Assembly (NCBI GenBank): GCA_910591455.2
Contig: OU342818.1
Coordinates: 19,183,321 to 19,247,320 of the forward strand
DNA length: 64,000 bases
Direction: 5' to 3'
Origin: Pholis gunnellus
Lineage: Eukaryota > Chordata > Actinopteri > Perciformes > Pholidae
Shown piece after piece: positions 41,332 to 53,400 of the stretch (its first letter is position 1; the number at the start of each line of letters is the position of its first letter). Position numbers and translations under genes: made by a program. The notes beneath the pieces were generated by a model, which was not told the DNA's origin, searched no databases, and saw only the letters and a program-made list of their open reading frames with translations.

Positions 41332-41752
41332 TGTCACAACTCTGCCACTACTGTTCAGTTTTTTCCCACCTCTTACTCACCTAATCAGTTCATTCAGTGC
41401 ACCTGCCAGTCACACTCACCTCATCAGCTCATTACTCTCATCTGCTCCCTCCACTAGTTAAACCCCTGCCTCACACACACTCACTGCCAGATCATTCTCC
41501 GCTTCCATGCAAGACTTTCCTGCCTACCCCCTTGGACTGATTCTCCGGTACTGACCCTGCCTGTTCTGGACTACCCCGCCTTGCCTCTGCCCCGGTAACT
41601 CACTCAGTCTTCTGTTCCCCGACCACGAGAACCTGCCGCTGCTTTCCTGTGAATGTTCTACCTGATGTGTGTGCCAAAGAAAATAAAGCTTCGATTCAAA
41701 CTATCCCTGGTGTTTGTCGTACTGCTCCTGGTTCCTTACTACACCCGTTACA
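41332..41752 (+). mobile_element. Solo LTR with 5-bp target duplication
   Basis: 421 bp starting TGTCAC and ending GTTACA, with TG...CA ends, flanked on both sides by the 5-bp duplication TAAAT (41327-41331 and 41753-41757). A poly(A) signal 'aataaa' sits at about 41680 as in an LTR R region, and the body is C/T-rich like gypsy LTRs of fish. No internal region is present, so it is a recombination product of a full element. The intact duplication shows that the ends are correctly placed. Confidence 0.85.
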
Positions 41753-41757
41753 TAAAT

Positions 41758-42989
41758 ACTATATTCCATTTCTGCCACTAAATCGGTCTAAATTCTACAC
41801 ATTGGAGCTTTAATTCAGCCCAAAACGTAGCCTCCAAATTGGTAACTATGGGCCAAGATGGTGATCTGTGATCTTGAACTTTCCGTTCACTCTTGGAAGG
41901 AATGTGTTATTTTTTCAACACATCTGCTGTGTCAAGGGCACGTTAACATATGTGTAATTTCTGTATCCTTTTAACACACATATGTAGTATGACAATGGAT
42001 CAGTGTCTGTTGTTGAGCACAGCAAAATGTTGTTTTATTCAGTTTATACAATTTTTATTTAATGTAAGAATAAGTAATTTGAAAATGGACTGGAAATCAA
42101 ATTATTGCTTTCCAAATAAACGAAAATATAAAATGAGTATCCCGCATGCTGATGGTCGGGGAACTCCGGGTGCTGCGGTACGGATCAAACGTCTGCATAC
42201 ACTGCGTTGATATAGAGCTGGTTGTATATCGGCAAAGATTAATTTAAGTGAGTGAGTAACGTTAACATTAGATCTCCTAAAATAGTTTGCCAACATTAGC
42301 TATCAGCTTATATTAAGCTAATTAGCTGAAGAACTGAGTTAATATTATGTGATGTTAAGTTAGTTCATGTTAGCATTCGTGAGCTAGCAAACACTCGATT
42401 GTTCATGTCTAGCTAGCTATCTTTGTTGTATTGAATTCATTGTTCGGTCAGAAGTGGCGCGAAGGTGCTTAACGTTGGTGTGTAAGTGTTGACCCTGTAG
42501 CTAGAGAGAAAGACTTGGAAGCGCTTAGAGCAGACAGTCGTGGCAACAGTGTAATTCCATCTCTTCAGACTGTATAAAACAAATCGGATGGCTTGCTTTT
42601 TCTACTGTTCTAATCTGCAGCCCTATCTCAACCTCTCTACTTGCATTCAATGATTTTCAGTAACTAATAAGTAGAGCTTCTGTCAGGGTACCACCTATTC
42701 TTGTTATAGCTCCTGTCATGCCATGTCTATGCATTGTTACTAAGCATCAAAATGGCATCAGATTGCGTAGGAGGTATAGTACATTTCATCTATTTTTTAT
42801 TTACACATTTCTTTGACAGGGGCCATGTATAATCATATTTGAAATCTTGCAATAGTGTTTTCAAGATTTTATTTTCAAAACTGCTGCTATGCTACCGTTT
42901 ATTGCATCCTCACTCTCTTACATTTGAATGTCCCTAGCAGTCATGAAATTAACTTTGGTTTGATATATTCTTTTTTCTCTCTTAAATCA
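41758..42989. other. Flank upstream of the 43-kb gene relic
   Basis: AT-rich; 42230-42420 has many 'agctagc/ttagct' phrases common in fish 5' flanks. No coding exon recognised. Confidence 0.35.
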
Positions 42990-43840
42990 GGAGCATTTCT
43001 ATGATCCAGTATCACTTTTTGGAGATGAGACTACGTAATATCCGCCTTAAGCTAGAGGAAGGTCAGCGCCGCTACAGTAGACACAAGAGGTGCTGGACCG
43101 AGCTCTGAGGAGGGTTAAGGGGACAGCAGGGAAGTCAAAGAGCTCATCAACCTGATGAAAAGACAATATTTCATCAATCAAAACAGCGATACAGAAAACA
43201 TTCACGTGGCGCAGATCGTGGATAATCAAACATTCACCCACCATGGAGGAAATCGTCCAAGAGTATCCACCCTTCTTGTACATCAACACTGGTAGGTGTA
43301 TTTTTAAACCCTTCGCTTAAACTATGCATACATGCATCTACAGGATGTGTGGCAGCAATCAAACTACTGTGTACACGTAGATTAAAGCAATTATGAATAA
43401 GGCATTATTCTTTTGTGCCATAGTAAAATACTGGTCCTTTTTCAACAATGGTGTATTGTGTCTCTGTCTTTCCACGGTCTCTTTCCTCCCAACCACCCAG
43501 CTTGATACAGAATTCGGTAAAATGCATGAAGGGAAGGAAGACCTGTTGTTTACGCCCTGGAAGGCCAGCATCATGCCAAAGCTGAAAGCTGTTGCCGCTA
43601 GGGAGATGGGTGATATTGCATCTGTAGACACAAGGATGGAAGACCAGACTGATGGTATGCACCGAATGTTATGTTGAATTTCTTCAATTTATCTACACAA
43701 CTCTTTAATATGCTAATTATTATCTCTATTCACCCCAAACCTGCTCCACCCCCGCTTCTGATTTGCAGATGAGAAGTGCTACACGATGCTGGTCGTCCTT
43801 ACTCATCTCCTTCCACCAGTTGCAACATTAAAACAATGAT
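42990..43840 (+). pseudogene. Three-exon gene relic, family unidentified
   Basis: Exon-like segments with good splice signals: acceptor 'ctctcttaaatcag' before 42991 with donor 'cactg|gtaggt' after 43291; acceptor 'aaccacccag' before 43501 with donor 'tgatg|gtatgc' after 43654; acceptor 'cttctgatttgcag' before 43769. Segments 2 and 3 join in one frame, ending at a TGA near 43839, and read 'LDTEFGKMHEGKEDLLF' then 'CYTMLVVLTHLLPP'. Segment 1 ends with 'MEEIVQEYPPFLYIN' but has an in-frame stop earlier and its phase does not fit segment 2. The peptide style resembles poorly characterised fish proteins of mobile origin; no known domain can be named. Probably a decayed copy. Confidence 0.45.
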
Positions 43841-43874
43841 AAAATTGACTGGAACAAAATGTTTTATTTATGAT

Positions 43875-43945
43875 AAAATAATTGTCTGCGTTAATTAATT
43901 AATGCGTTGACGCGTTAACTTTCCCAGCACTAGTTATAATATATT
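43875..43945 (+). repeat. DNA-transposon terminal fragment
   Basis: 'gcgttaattaattaatgcgt' followed by 'gacgcgttaactttcccagc' and 'actag' is the end sequence of a common vertebrate repeat with 'gcgttaa' reiterations. Only this end is seen. Confidence 0.4.
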
Positions 43946-46610
43946 GACTGTGGACTAACACATGATTCATATTTTCCTCGCTGTTCTTCTGCTGGGAATA
44001 GAGAAGCATGGAAATATGTTTCACTGCCCAGTTATGTCCAGCAATTTTTTGAGGAATGTCTGTTACACCCTGTTAAACTACTGTTTTCTGGACAGAGGGT
44101 GGATCTTGAGCAACAGGTTATTTATTCATTGTTCAGCATATGTCAGAACACATGGATCCGATTCAGCTGCTGCTCTAAAGGTCAAAAAGCATAAGTGGTC
44201 TCTTCGGATTCTTCTTTGTTTTGGCTGCAGTTCAGCATGTTTGGGAAGTGGAGGACAGTGATAATGTACAGGAGCTGGTATCAGCAGCAGCTGAGTAAAG
44301 TCACCTACTCAGCTTTTATGTTACTAAAATAACTATCATTATGAAGTGTAGCTTCCTTTAAGCACTTGTGACTGAGCTTTTCCTGTATGGGCTTCGAACT
44401 TTAGAGTACGTGCATATGGCTTCATTTCCTCGAGGCAGTTCTTAACAGTGCAGACCCGGTTTTAATTGAACTTCCAAAAAAGTGTCAGTAGGAAAGAATT
44501 GTTCGGTCATTTTTAACCAGCACTACATGGCAGGGACTTATTACACCTGCCTGCTGAAGCAATGCACGCTAGGATTACCCACAGCTTTACTGTGCTATTA
44601 TTCACTTTTTTATTATCACCTGCACTGCTGACGAGGAATGATTGTCTGAATATTTGGTCTGACTCTGGATTATCCCGAGTAACAGGACACTGGAGCACTG
44701 TTTCTGGAAAGGCACTCTGCTGTCAGTTATTTTATTTAGAGGATAAACCATCTCATTTTCTAGGGCGTCCTCACTCACAAAAATATGGAAAAAGACATTT
44801 CAACAAATATATAAACAAAATAAATACATATGGTAATGATAATATCTTAAGCAACCCAGTGATATAAAAATAATCAGCATAGTACATCAATGTGTCAAAT
44901 GAAAAAAAAGGATGAAGAGGAGGAAGAAATATACTAAATTCATAATGCCATAAAAAATATGTAAAAGTACTGAGTCTACCTTTCAGTAATTAAAAGAAAA
45001 TAAGTCATTGAAAATAAAGAATCAATCCGAGGGATTTAGGCAAATTATTCCAGTCGGTGTTTAAAATGTAAACGCATGTCTCCCAAATTATTTAAAGATT
45101 GCAGGTGATTTGAGTGTGTCTAAGCTTGTTAATATTACAATGTGATTTACAAGGGCAGTAAAAGTAGAAGAATTAGAATGAAAACCAGACAGAAATGGAG
45201 ATGAAATATTGAAGTCGCTAATATACTGTGACATTTGATTGAAAATGTGGGAAATAAGCTAATTTTGAAAATGTAATCTCTAAACCATCGAGTCCAGGAG
45301 CACAGCCAACATTTAGGGCAGAACTAACAAGCATCATTTCAGGAGGTAAAGCATGTCTAAAAGAAGATGAACCACTGCTAGTTGATATACTGACGCAATG
45401 ATTTAAATAAGTTGAAACAAAAGAGAAAGAACTACGAACAAAGCAAATTATTATTATTGAAAACTTTGGAGATGAACAAACAAGAAAGATAAGAGAAAAT
45501 GCATAGAAAATAATATGAGTGGCTGGTCACGTGACTCGTTTGTCACATGAGTCAGTTAGTCACGTTAACGTCACCTATGCGCTTATTGTAAACCTAACAA
45601 AAGTTGTGTTGCCTAAACCTACCTTCATGTGAAGAAGTACATTTTGAAAAGACACTATGTATGCTTATATTGTATATAGTATTTGACACATTGGTACGAG
45701 AATGTTCTGCCTGTAGAGAACAAAAATCAACTAAGGATACATTCATCAGTCACATAAATCCCACACTATCAACGGGAAAGAGAGGGTTAATGACAGGAAT
45801 AAGCAGTGATATTTTTAAATTTCAAACAAGATCTGTCTTTGACAGTTCCCGACAATCAGTACATTCCAATAGGATGACTTCATTAACGTTACCGTTTGCT
45901 GTCTAAGTAAGGGTCGTTGTGTTTCATTACTCATTTTTAGTTTTTTTATTTGGACTTCTTCCCTTCCTCCTCTTCAACAGTGGCATTGTTAGGACCATAC
46001 ATCCCAGACTTCAGCCCCAAATATTTCTGGTCTTGAGAAGTTGCCAAAAAAACGGTTGATTCCAGTTGCTATTTATTGAAGGTCGCCACCTCAGCCACAT
46101 TGGTTTTATTCTTTATACTCCAGAGCTGCTTCTTTTTTAAAATTCTATTCAAGGGTGCGTTTGCTCAGTACAATCCACATCAAGCAATTGAAGTATTTCA
46201 TCTGTTGTAAAGCCACGTTTAAAGAAGTCTTCAATGTACTCACAATCCATTGATATGTCAAATGTAGGGTAACCTATGAAGAGCTGCTTCTATGACTGTT
46301 GTGTTGAAGTATCTCATAATTTCGACTTTCTATAGCAACTGGAAACATCTGGTCAGTGTTATGGTTACAGATGGATGCACCAAAAGTGTTGTTGCATTTT
46401 TGCTGGCGGAAAAAAAAGTTTAAAGAAAAAGTAATCAGGTTTTTTTTTTTGCTGGCGGCAATGGGCTTCCATAAGTTACCTCAACAGTTCAGGCAGACTG
46501 AATAAACTGAATGACAACCTCCTCAACATGGTGAGTTGTGGTTGTCTCACAGCAGTATCTGATTTCCCTGTGTAGAAGTGATTGACTTAGCACTGCACGC
46601 TGGTACTGTC
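43946..46610. other. Intergenic, no gene recognised
   Basis: No supportable gene. Around 45580-45640 is a reverse-sense relative of the 'gttaggcaac' repeat ('acctaacaaaagttgtgttg'). Confidence 0.4.
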
Positions 46611-46614
46611 ACAT

Positions 46615-46885
46615 TTAATTTCACAGATGAGTGCGGTCTCCTCCTCTGGACTCTAGCTCCTGTGCTCTACTGTGTGAGCCAGGTGTCTTAGCTAACATCT
46701 GATTCCAAAGGGCAATTGCTTGCATTAGTGTAATCAATGAGCTAATAATTGACATGGGCACAGAGATTCGTTCCTCCTCTGAATAACTTTAATCACTGAC
46801 AGCAGCTCAATTTAGCACAATTAGAGAAATTGTTCTAAGTTGAGGCAGATGGGGATAGGCTCAGATGACAGAGGCTGCTACCTCT
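46615..46885. promoter_or_regulatory. Candidate conserved regulatory element
   Basis: High-complexity unique sequence dense in homeodomain-type cores: 'gtgtaatcaatgagctaata', 'attgac', 'ctttaatcactgacag' (a TGACAG MEIS-type site) and 'caattagagaaattgtt'. No coding potential. It looks like a typical vertebrate developmental enhancer, and osr1 is the nearest developmental gene. This is inference only; conservation was not tested. Confidence 0.3.
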
Positions 46886-47232
46886 CTGAAGGTTGGAAGA
46901 CTTTTTTTGCGGGCAGTCAGTCCACTCTCAACAATATGTTATACAATGACATACAAGGCAATAGATGAATGCATGTTGTTTGTGACACCACGTAACTAAA
47001 CTTGATTCAATAAACGATGATATTGGTATTCAAAGATGTATTAAAAATGAATTAAAGAGAGACAACAGGCATTGTAATGATGGCTGGATTTGTCTTCCTG
47101 TTTTGAGCAATTTGTGCAACCTCATGCAACCAGCCATGATATGAGAGCAGCTATGAATATTCCAGTTCCTATATCATACTGATGTTATATGGGGGAAAAA
47201 ATAGTGCACTTAGAACAGAACATATACTATAG

Positions 47233-47556
47233 CAGGGGTGTCAAACTCATTGTTGCTCTGGGGCCGCATCGGCATCATGGTTGCCCCCAAAGGGCCGGTT
47301 GTCGGCGGGGGGGGGGGGGGGGCCTGCTGCTCCTCCTTCGTCGTCGTCGTCGTCGTCGTCGGCGGGGGGGGGGGGGGGGGGGGGGGGGGGCTGCTGCTGC
47401 CACATACGCTGGTGGAGGTGTGTGCGCGCGGATCGGGGAGGAGCTCCGCCGTGCGCGATTTCCATTTTTTTTTTTTTTTGCTGGTAGATTCGCGGGCCAC
47501 ATAAAATGACGTGGCGGGCCGGATCCGGCCCGCGGGCCGTATGTTTGACACCCCTG
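47233..47556. mobile_element. Non-autonomous hAT element with intact ends
   Basis: 324 bp, starting 'caggggtgtcaaactca' and ending 'tgtttgacacccctg', so the ends are inverted repeats of the hAT type (CAGGGGTGTCAAAC). Both sides carry the identical 8-bp target duplication TACTATAG (47225-47232, 47557-47564), the length hAT elements make. The interior has two long G runs (about 47307-47322 and 47364-47390), a (GTC)n between them and a T run at 47465-47480. Frames through it are low-complexity artefacts. Confidence 0.92.
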
Positions 47557-47818
47557 TACTATAGAGTTCAATATGTTTGTTTTATCCAATGTCATACAGC
47601 TTGAGGTGCCTAGCCCACAAGGGCTTTACATTACCGTCAGAGGCAAGAGAACGCAAAAAGAAAGTAAGCCAATGCATCGTACTCTATTCATGTGTCAAAC
47701 ACATTATATCAGATAGAAACAAATACAATACTCTTATACACCAACGGTGAGATTATGTCAAACATCTTGTATGCAAACATGAAGGGAAACATATAATCAT
47801 CAGTCATAGTCAAACAGA

Positions 47819-48094
47819 CTATGTCCAGCAGTTAGTGGAAGCAGAACTCTTAACATTTTGATCAAAAAGACAGCAGAACATGAAATGCATTACATTCTCA
47901 ACATCTTCCAAATCACACCGGGGACACTTTCTGTCCTCTGGATGTGTCCGGTTTTCAAATCTCAAAGCAGGATTCCAGATCTTAACTGAACACAATACAC
48001 ACCCTGCTGAATGTCGGAAGGGTGACATATTGCTCCGTATGTGCTCAAAATTCAGTGACAGAGGAACATTACAAGTCACTTTAGGAATGAGCAT
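47819..48094 (-). mobile_element. LINE C-terminal zinc-knuckle fragment
   Basis: The minus frame reads 'FRHSAGCVLCSVKIWNPALRF', then 'EDRKCPRCDLEDVENVMHF', a C-x2-C-x(n)-H-x(4)-C-like knuckle found at the extreme C-terminus of several non-LTR retrotransposon proteins. The rest of the protein is absent. The exact clade is not resolved. Confidence 0.5.
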
Positions 48095-48500
48095 GAAAGT
48101 TAATTGTTAACATTGGAAACAGTACTTTGACAAAATAAAGCATGCCGATCTTAAAAAGTGCTTATACAGTGTGGTTGAAAGCTGTGGAAAACAAACCATA
48201 AAGTGGACCTGACTAATCTTGAGTACCCTTTAAAGCGCTTAAATTATTATTATTATTATTATCTTATTTTATTATTTATTTGTATTATTTGTATGTGAAT
48301 AAACAAAAACTGTCAAACTTCCTAACTTATCACTTAGACCACTATTTTAAATAACTGACCACAGACAACTTTTTGAGATGATAAAAGTTTACTGACTGAT
48401 TTTAAGAATGTTCAACTATTTACCCTTTCGGGGGACAAGAAACAAAGCAACAATAACACAAATTAGACCCTTTAACATAAGGCAGTTTCCCCGATCCACA

Positions 48501-48531
<31 letters not shown>

Positions 48532-48595
48532 TAAAATAAAAATAACTATGGATCTACACAATTCACGTGGATGATATATTTTGATTCAAAACGGC
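48095..48595. other. Intergenic with simple repeats
   Basis: Contains (att)n at 48245-48261 and (ca)n at about 48497-48522. No gene. Confidence 0.5.
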
Positions 48596-48599
48596 GAAT

Positions 48600-48717
48600 T
48601 TCACCGAAAACTGACACGTTCTCAGGTATGAATAAAGTTCTTGAAATAAAAAAAATTCTGCATTTCCTCCGCGCCCCACCTGCAATACCGCTGCGCCCCA
48701 CAGTTTGAGAACCACTG
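48600..48717 (-). mobile_element. Truncated hAT-type element end
   Basis: The right end 'gcgccccacagtttgagaac' + 'cactg' is a hAT-type terminus (CAGTGGTTCTCAAACT on the minus strand). The matching left end is not found nearby, so only one end survives. Confidence 0.5.
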
Positions 48718-50770
48718 GTTTAACCCATTGTTTGCCGTCAATATTGTTGTTTAGAACTTTTTACATCCTAATTTATTAAGGACTAAATTATCTTAATCTC
48801 TCAGTAAACCACTCTTTATTAAACTAAATTACTTTCAGGTTCATTTCCTTACTTACCAAATTGTTTTAATACCTAACTTTTACACCAGGGCTACATGTAT
48901 TGTAAAATATGATATTGACATTACATAAAATGTTAAGCTTACTGTAAAGTAAATGAAAGTGAACTGTAATTCAGTTTTTGTTTTCTATGTTTCAGCATGC
49001 ATCTCCAGCTGCACAGTGATTAGTAAGTATAAACAATATGCACACAGAATTGGAATCAATTAAATATGACACTTAAAAAGGTAGGTTGATAATCTTCTTA
49101 AGAAAACATTGGAGATATTTTTGTTTAAATTTTCATTACATGCTGACATCAAGCAATGAATAAAATTCTCTGACAATAAAGATCTGGTATCTGTGGCTCT
49201 CGCAGGACTGTAATAAGGCTACCTACCTATCTGCCTGCTTAAGGGTATGCTGCCTGTTCACTCTTTGCTCATCAACAAAGTCCTCCGTAAGCTGCTAGCT
49301 TATAAGCTTTGAGTATTAACATTAGCCATGTTCCTTGTTACGTTCAATAAAACATACGTTCATAATAATTAGAGTAGGGAGTAGCTTTGGAAGGACGCTT
49401 GAAGGGATGGGCTGGCCATTCTAGCTAGATTTAGCAACTTTTGGAGCTACTGCTGCTAGTTACTTTCATTGGAAAAGAGATGTCAACATGCTGGGTTTTT
49501 AGGCTGGATCATTTTTTTAAAACTTAAAAAAAATAAGTGTTATTTGTCTCAGCAGCTGAAGGTAAACGTTAGTTTGTCTGGAGTCTGACTTCATGAACTT
49601 CAATTTGACATATTAAACTGTTAAACTGTGATGAGGTTCATGACATCAGAAGCTGAGATAGCTGGTAAAGGGGTAACACACAGATCACTATTTTCAGTCT
49701 TAATGTGTCTTTGTACACATTGCTGCTGGAACACAGCGCTAACACTGCCATGACATCAGACACAGAACAATAGCAGAATATCAGTGGACATCTATTAACC
49801 ATCATACTTCCTCTATTGTCATTCTCTGGTTTTAGACGTCATCATGTGAAGTGTCTGAGACACTTGAAACTCGATGGGTACATTAGTAATTTACAGCTAT
49901 GGAAGCATGCTAAACACAATCATCAAAGTGCAGAGCATTGCAGCCAAAGGAAACACAGCAACTGCTCAAACACCAGCCCTCCTCCTGTTCAAGATGAATT
50001 ACCATGTCTCTTTTACAGATGATGCATGCGTGTGTGCACGTTTGAATTGAAATGCTTAGCTGTTCAAAATAGAATAGGCATGTCAGAGAAGAAAAAAGGG
50101 AAAACATTGTATGAAATAAAGAACTGCAAAATATGTATTCTTTCTTTATTTTTTGCTGTTTCGCTCTTTTCCTTTTCCATCATTCAATTAGCCTTTCTAG
50201 CCGTTTGTAGATTTACATCTATGGTCAATGCCAACAGGTCGGCTTTTCATTCCACCTCAGAAACAGCAGTTGACAAACAAAATCTTGCCTCAAGGTTTAT
50301 GCTTTGTTGGAGCTTTTTGCTTCATGTTCTCCCTCTCACTTCTCCCCACCAGCATCACTTACATGGAAAGGAAAACACAAGTCAGCCCAAGCAGACCAAT
50401 CACAGTTTTTGCCGTCTCCAGCTGGCATCTCTGTAGCTGCTATTGCCCTAATGTGCAGTTATATGATTTAGGAGGTCAGCTACGGTTTCCCCATTCAGAA
50501 GGTAAATAATGGAAACCAGGAATGAGCTCGACCGTTAGTTCTTGTTAGCAGCCTGGATATATTGCTGGTCAGATAAATAGATGTTATATGGATATTAACC
50601 TGGTACATTGTATGCCAGTTGTTCATCATGTGTAGAAATAAATGATCACAACTCATCTTGGAAACTTTTGTGCAATTTGCCAATTTCACTTAACTAAATG
50701 CTAAAATATTCAATGTGGTGCAATGATAATGTTTGTACTTCCTTTTTAATTGTATGGATGTTTAATCAAA
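48718..50770. other. Intergenic, no gene recognised
   Basis: AT-rich, no supportable gene; the frames near 49816-50509 lack any motif or splice context. Confidence 0.4.
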
Positions 50771-50774
50771 TGTC

Positions 50775-51300
50775 AATCTTTCCCCTCCAATGATGTCGGA
50801 CTCTGGACCACCAACTGCATGGATTAACTTCAAACAAACGTAATGCTTGATGGGGAAACTCTTCTCGTCTGTGAGATGGTACATGGAGAAAAGCATCAGT
50901 TTACTGCTGCTGTATCTGCATTTTTTGTGTAGTTTACTCCACTTGATCAGAGTGGGAGAACTGTGGGGAGACTGACAGGCTCAGCGGGCCTGGGGGCTGA
51001 AACCAGATCCCCCTTTACAGCCATTTGCAAAACAACTTCTCTTTATACGATAATGCAGTGTTGAGCTGAGCCCCGCTGAGCCAGCAAGCTGCAGAGACAT
51101 TTTTAATTGTTGCAGGTGGTCTGGCTCAGGGAACATAGCTGTGATGCTCAGGGATCTGCAAATAAAACTCCAAAGCATGCATGTGCGAACGGGTACGCAA
51201 ACAAGAGAGCTGGGTCCAAGACAGCTGTGCCTGAGATTGCTGTGCCAAAAGTTAAAAGCCTGAGGTAACAGCATGGCCTCCTTTTGCCTTATGTCACTGA
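50775..51300. promoter_or_regulatory. Candidate conserved non-coding element
   Basis: A long, non-repetitive, compositionally balanced block that contrasts with AT-rich surroundings. It includes 'tttttaattgttgcagg' and 'catgcatgtgcg', but no coding motif. Possible enhancer; weak evidence. Confidence 0.2.
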
Positions 51301-52196
51301 TTCAGAGTTTAGATTCATACTGCATCAGGTCCTCTTCATTATCGTGACAAACAAAAATAAAGTACATAAAGAAGATGATGGAATGACTGTCTCTTTAAAG
51401 TAAAATCATTTCAGTCTTCATCAACATTGTCGCAGTAAGTAAATTGAGTTATCATACTTGTTCATTGGATGTTTTTGAAACTATGTAGTTTCATGAAACT
51501 AAAGCGTAAACCTCTTGGTGATTCCTAGAGGCTACATCACATACATGTTTCAAACAACATACTGACGCTACTTATTATTAAGCCTGTCACAAATATTGCA
51601 GAATGGCCTGATCGCAATTATTTGAGCCGACTATGAAAATGTTGCACAATTGTTCAACAATCAAGGGAATCTTAAGCCAATATAATAAATGTTGCAACAG
51701 TTAGAAAGGGAATTTGGTGCATTTCCATGAACTGCATAAAAGAACTCTACAAGGTTCCCATGTCAGTAAAAAACATGGAAAAAAGAAGCTTGGCTTACTG
51801 CTATACGTCAGCTTCCTTTGTTATAGGGCACCATATTTGTCGCTGAAGCAAGTTGATGACAGACCGTACTAACTTAACAAGTGTTCTACATAAATAAATG
51901 TCTTGAACCACTTAAACGGTTCGTTAGGTAGATCTACACAGAAACAGTTTTAGAACAAGCTATTTAAAATGTATGTACAGCAGAGCGAGGTTCATTTGAA
52001 GCAGACTTGTATCAGAGACGGGCCTTTATTTCTGATTCCCTCCGTTTGATAAGTATATTTAGTCATATTTCAGTACGAGGCCTCCTTGTTTTCTGATTTG
52101 CTCTCGTTTGCTAGGTTACATTTTTGGTGTGAGTTCTCTGGCATTTCATTGGACACAATAATTTTATTGTAATACTCTAGCAGCATGACTTGCGCG
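51301..52196. other. Intergenic, no gene recognised
   Basis: No gene or repeat family recognised. Confidence 0.4.
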
Positions 52197-52448
52197 TGTC
52201 ACAATTCTGGGGCAGAGCAAAGATTCAAGAGCAGAGACGAGGTGAAGTTGAAAACGAGGTCTTTTACTGGTCACCAAAAAAGTAATGAACAAGAACTTAA
52301 AGCGACACCAACAGGGAGCGACCAAAAACCACAAAAAGGCAAACGTCAAAAACCATTGAACACACATGAGGGATCAGCACGGGAGACACGAAGAGCACAA
52401 GGGGATGAACAATGACGATCTGACAACCAGAACAGGGAAGGCAGGGGA

Positions 52449-52517
<69 letters not shown>

Positions 52518-52617
52518 ATGAGTTGATTGCAGGCGGGTGAGTTGAATGAGTGCAGTTGGCAGAGGAAAGAGCCAGGGGGCAGGTGATTGAGCACAGGTGA
52601 AGTGAATGAGAACAATC

Positions 52618-52648
<31 letters not shown>

Positions 52649-52684
52649 GCGCACACACACACGAGGCAAAGCCTAATCATGACA
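52197..52684 (-). mobile_element. Gypsy-type LTR with internal microsatellites
   Basis: Minus-strand LTR of 488 bp running from TGTCATGATT (52684) to AATTGTGACA (52197), so the ends are TGTCA...TGACA. It contains a (TA)n of about 61 bp at 52454-52514, a (CA)n at about 52621-52663, and 'ccagtaaaagacctcg' near its end. Just inside, on the minus strand, is a purine-rich 'ccttgaggatggggtac', the expected polypurine tract, so this is the 3' LTR. Confidence 0.75.
52454..52514. repeat. (TA)n microsatellite
   Basis: About 30 uninterrupted TA units inside the LTR. Confidence 0.97.
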
Positions 52685-53400
52685 GTACCCCATCCTCAAG
52701 GGACGGATTCCAGACGTGCAAAGTCCGGCAAGACAAGGAAGGGCGGGCGGAGGAGGGACGTCTCAACCGTTGCACTGGAACTGGAGGACGATGCGACTCA
52801 GAGGCGGCAGCTGGAGTTGGCCGGACCGCCGACAGGACACGGGGAGCAGGTGTAGGCTGCGGCCCAGCGGAGACGGGGAACTGACCCTTCTTCCCATGTC
52901 TCATAAGGTTAAAGGGGCGGCTTAGCCCTAGGTTAGCTTTCAGGAAACTCAGAAGCCCTCCCAAGGCCAGGCGTGTTCCCAAAAACTGGTCAGACGGTTT
53001 GGGTGCATCGGGCACCATACAGTGGTCTGCTAAGGAGCCCGGAGACTTGGAAGGCACATTAGGGGGAGGCAGATAGGAGACAAGATGAGTGACATTTGGT
53101 ACTCAACCCCACTATGGACCCCGTGAGGCAGTCAATGTTTGGGTTATGTTTCTGTAACCAGGGATCACCAAGAATGATGGGTAACAGAGGTGAGTTGTTC
53201 AGAGTGGTTACCTGACATGAGGAGGCCTAGGGGTGGAGTACGACAAGTCACACGACAGAGCAGGGGGCCGTCTAAGGCGTTGGCATACAGGGGAGCCTCG
53301 AGGGGCTCCAACAGTAGCTGGAGTTCAGAAAAGTCTTCAAGTAACTTACCTCCATCATCGGAGGACGTGAACACCCAGTGGATCAACTTTATTTGTTGGT
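52685..53400 (-). mobile_element. Gypsy retrotransposon interior: protease next to 3' tail
   Basis: Minus frame 53386-53165 matches the retropepsin-flank region of fish gypsy polyproteins ('PLYANALDGPLLCRVTCRT', 'LLMSGNHSEQL'), continuing with decayed 'PNIDCLTG'-type text to about 53100. The next frame (53057-52677) is a Pro/Arg-rich tail ending at the polypurine tract. The whole reverse transcriptase, RNase H and integrase part that should lie between is absent, so this is a large internal-deletion copy. The 5' LTR and gag are also missing. Confidence 0.6.

Noticed and set aside
47189..47595. Several overlapping Gly-, Pro- or Ser-rich ORFs on both strands
   Set aside because: All run through homopolymer and trinucleotide tracts inside the non-autonomous hAT element.
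52297..52680. ORFs with (YI)n, (CV)n or (HT)n peptides
   Set aside because: Produced by (TA)n and (CA)n microsatellites inside an LTR.
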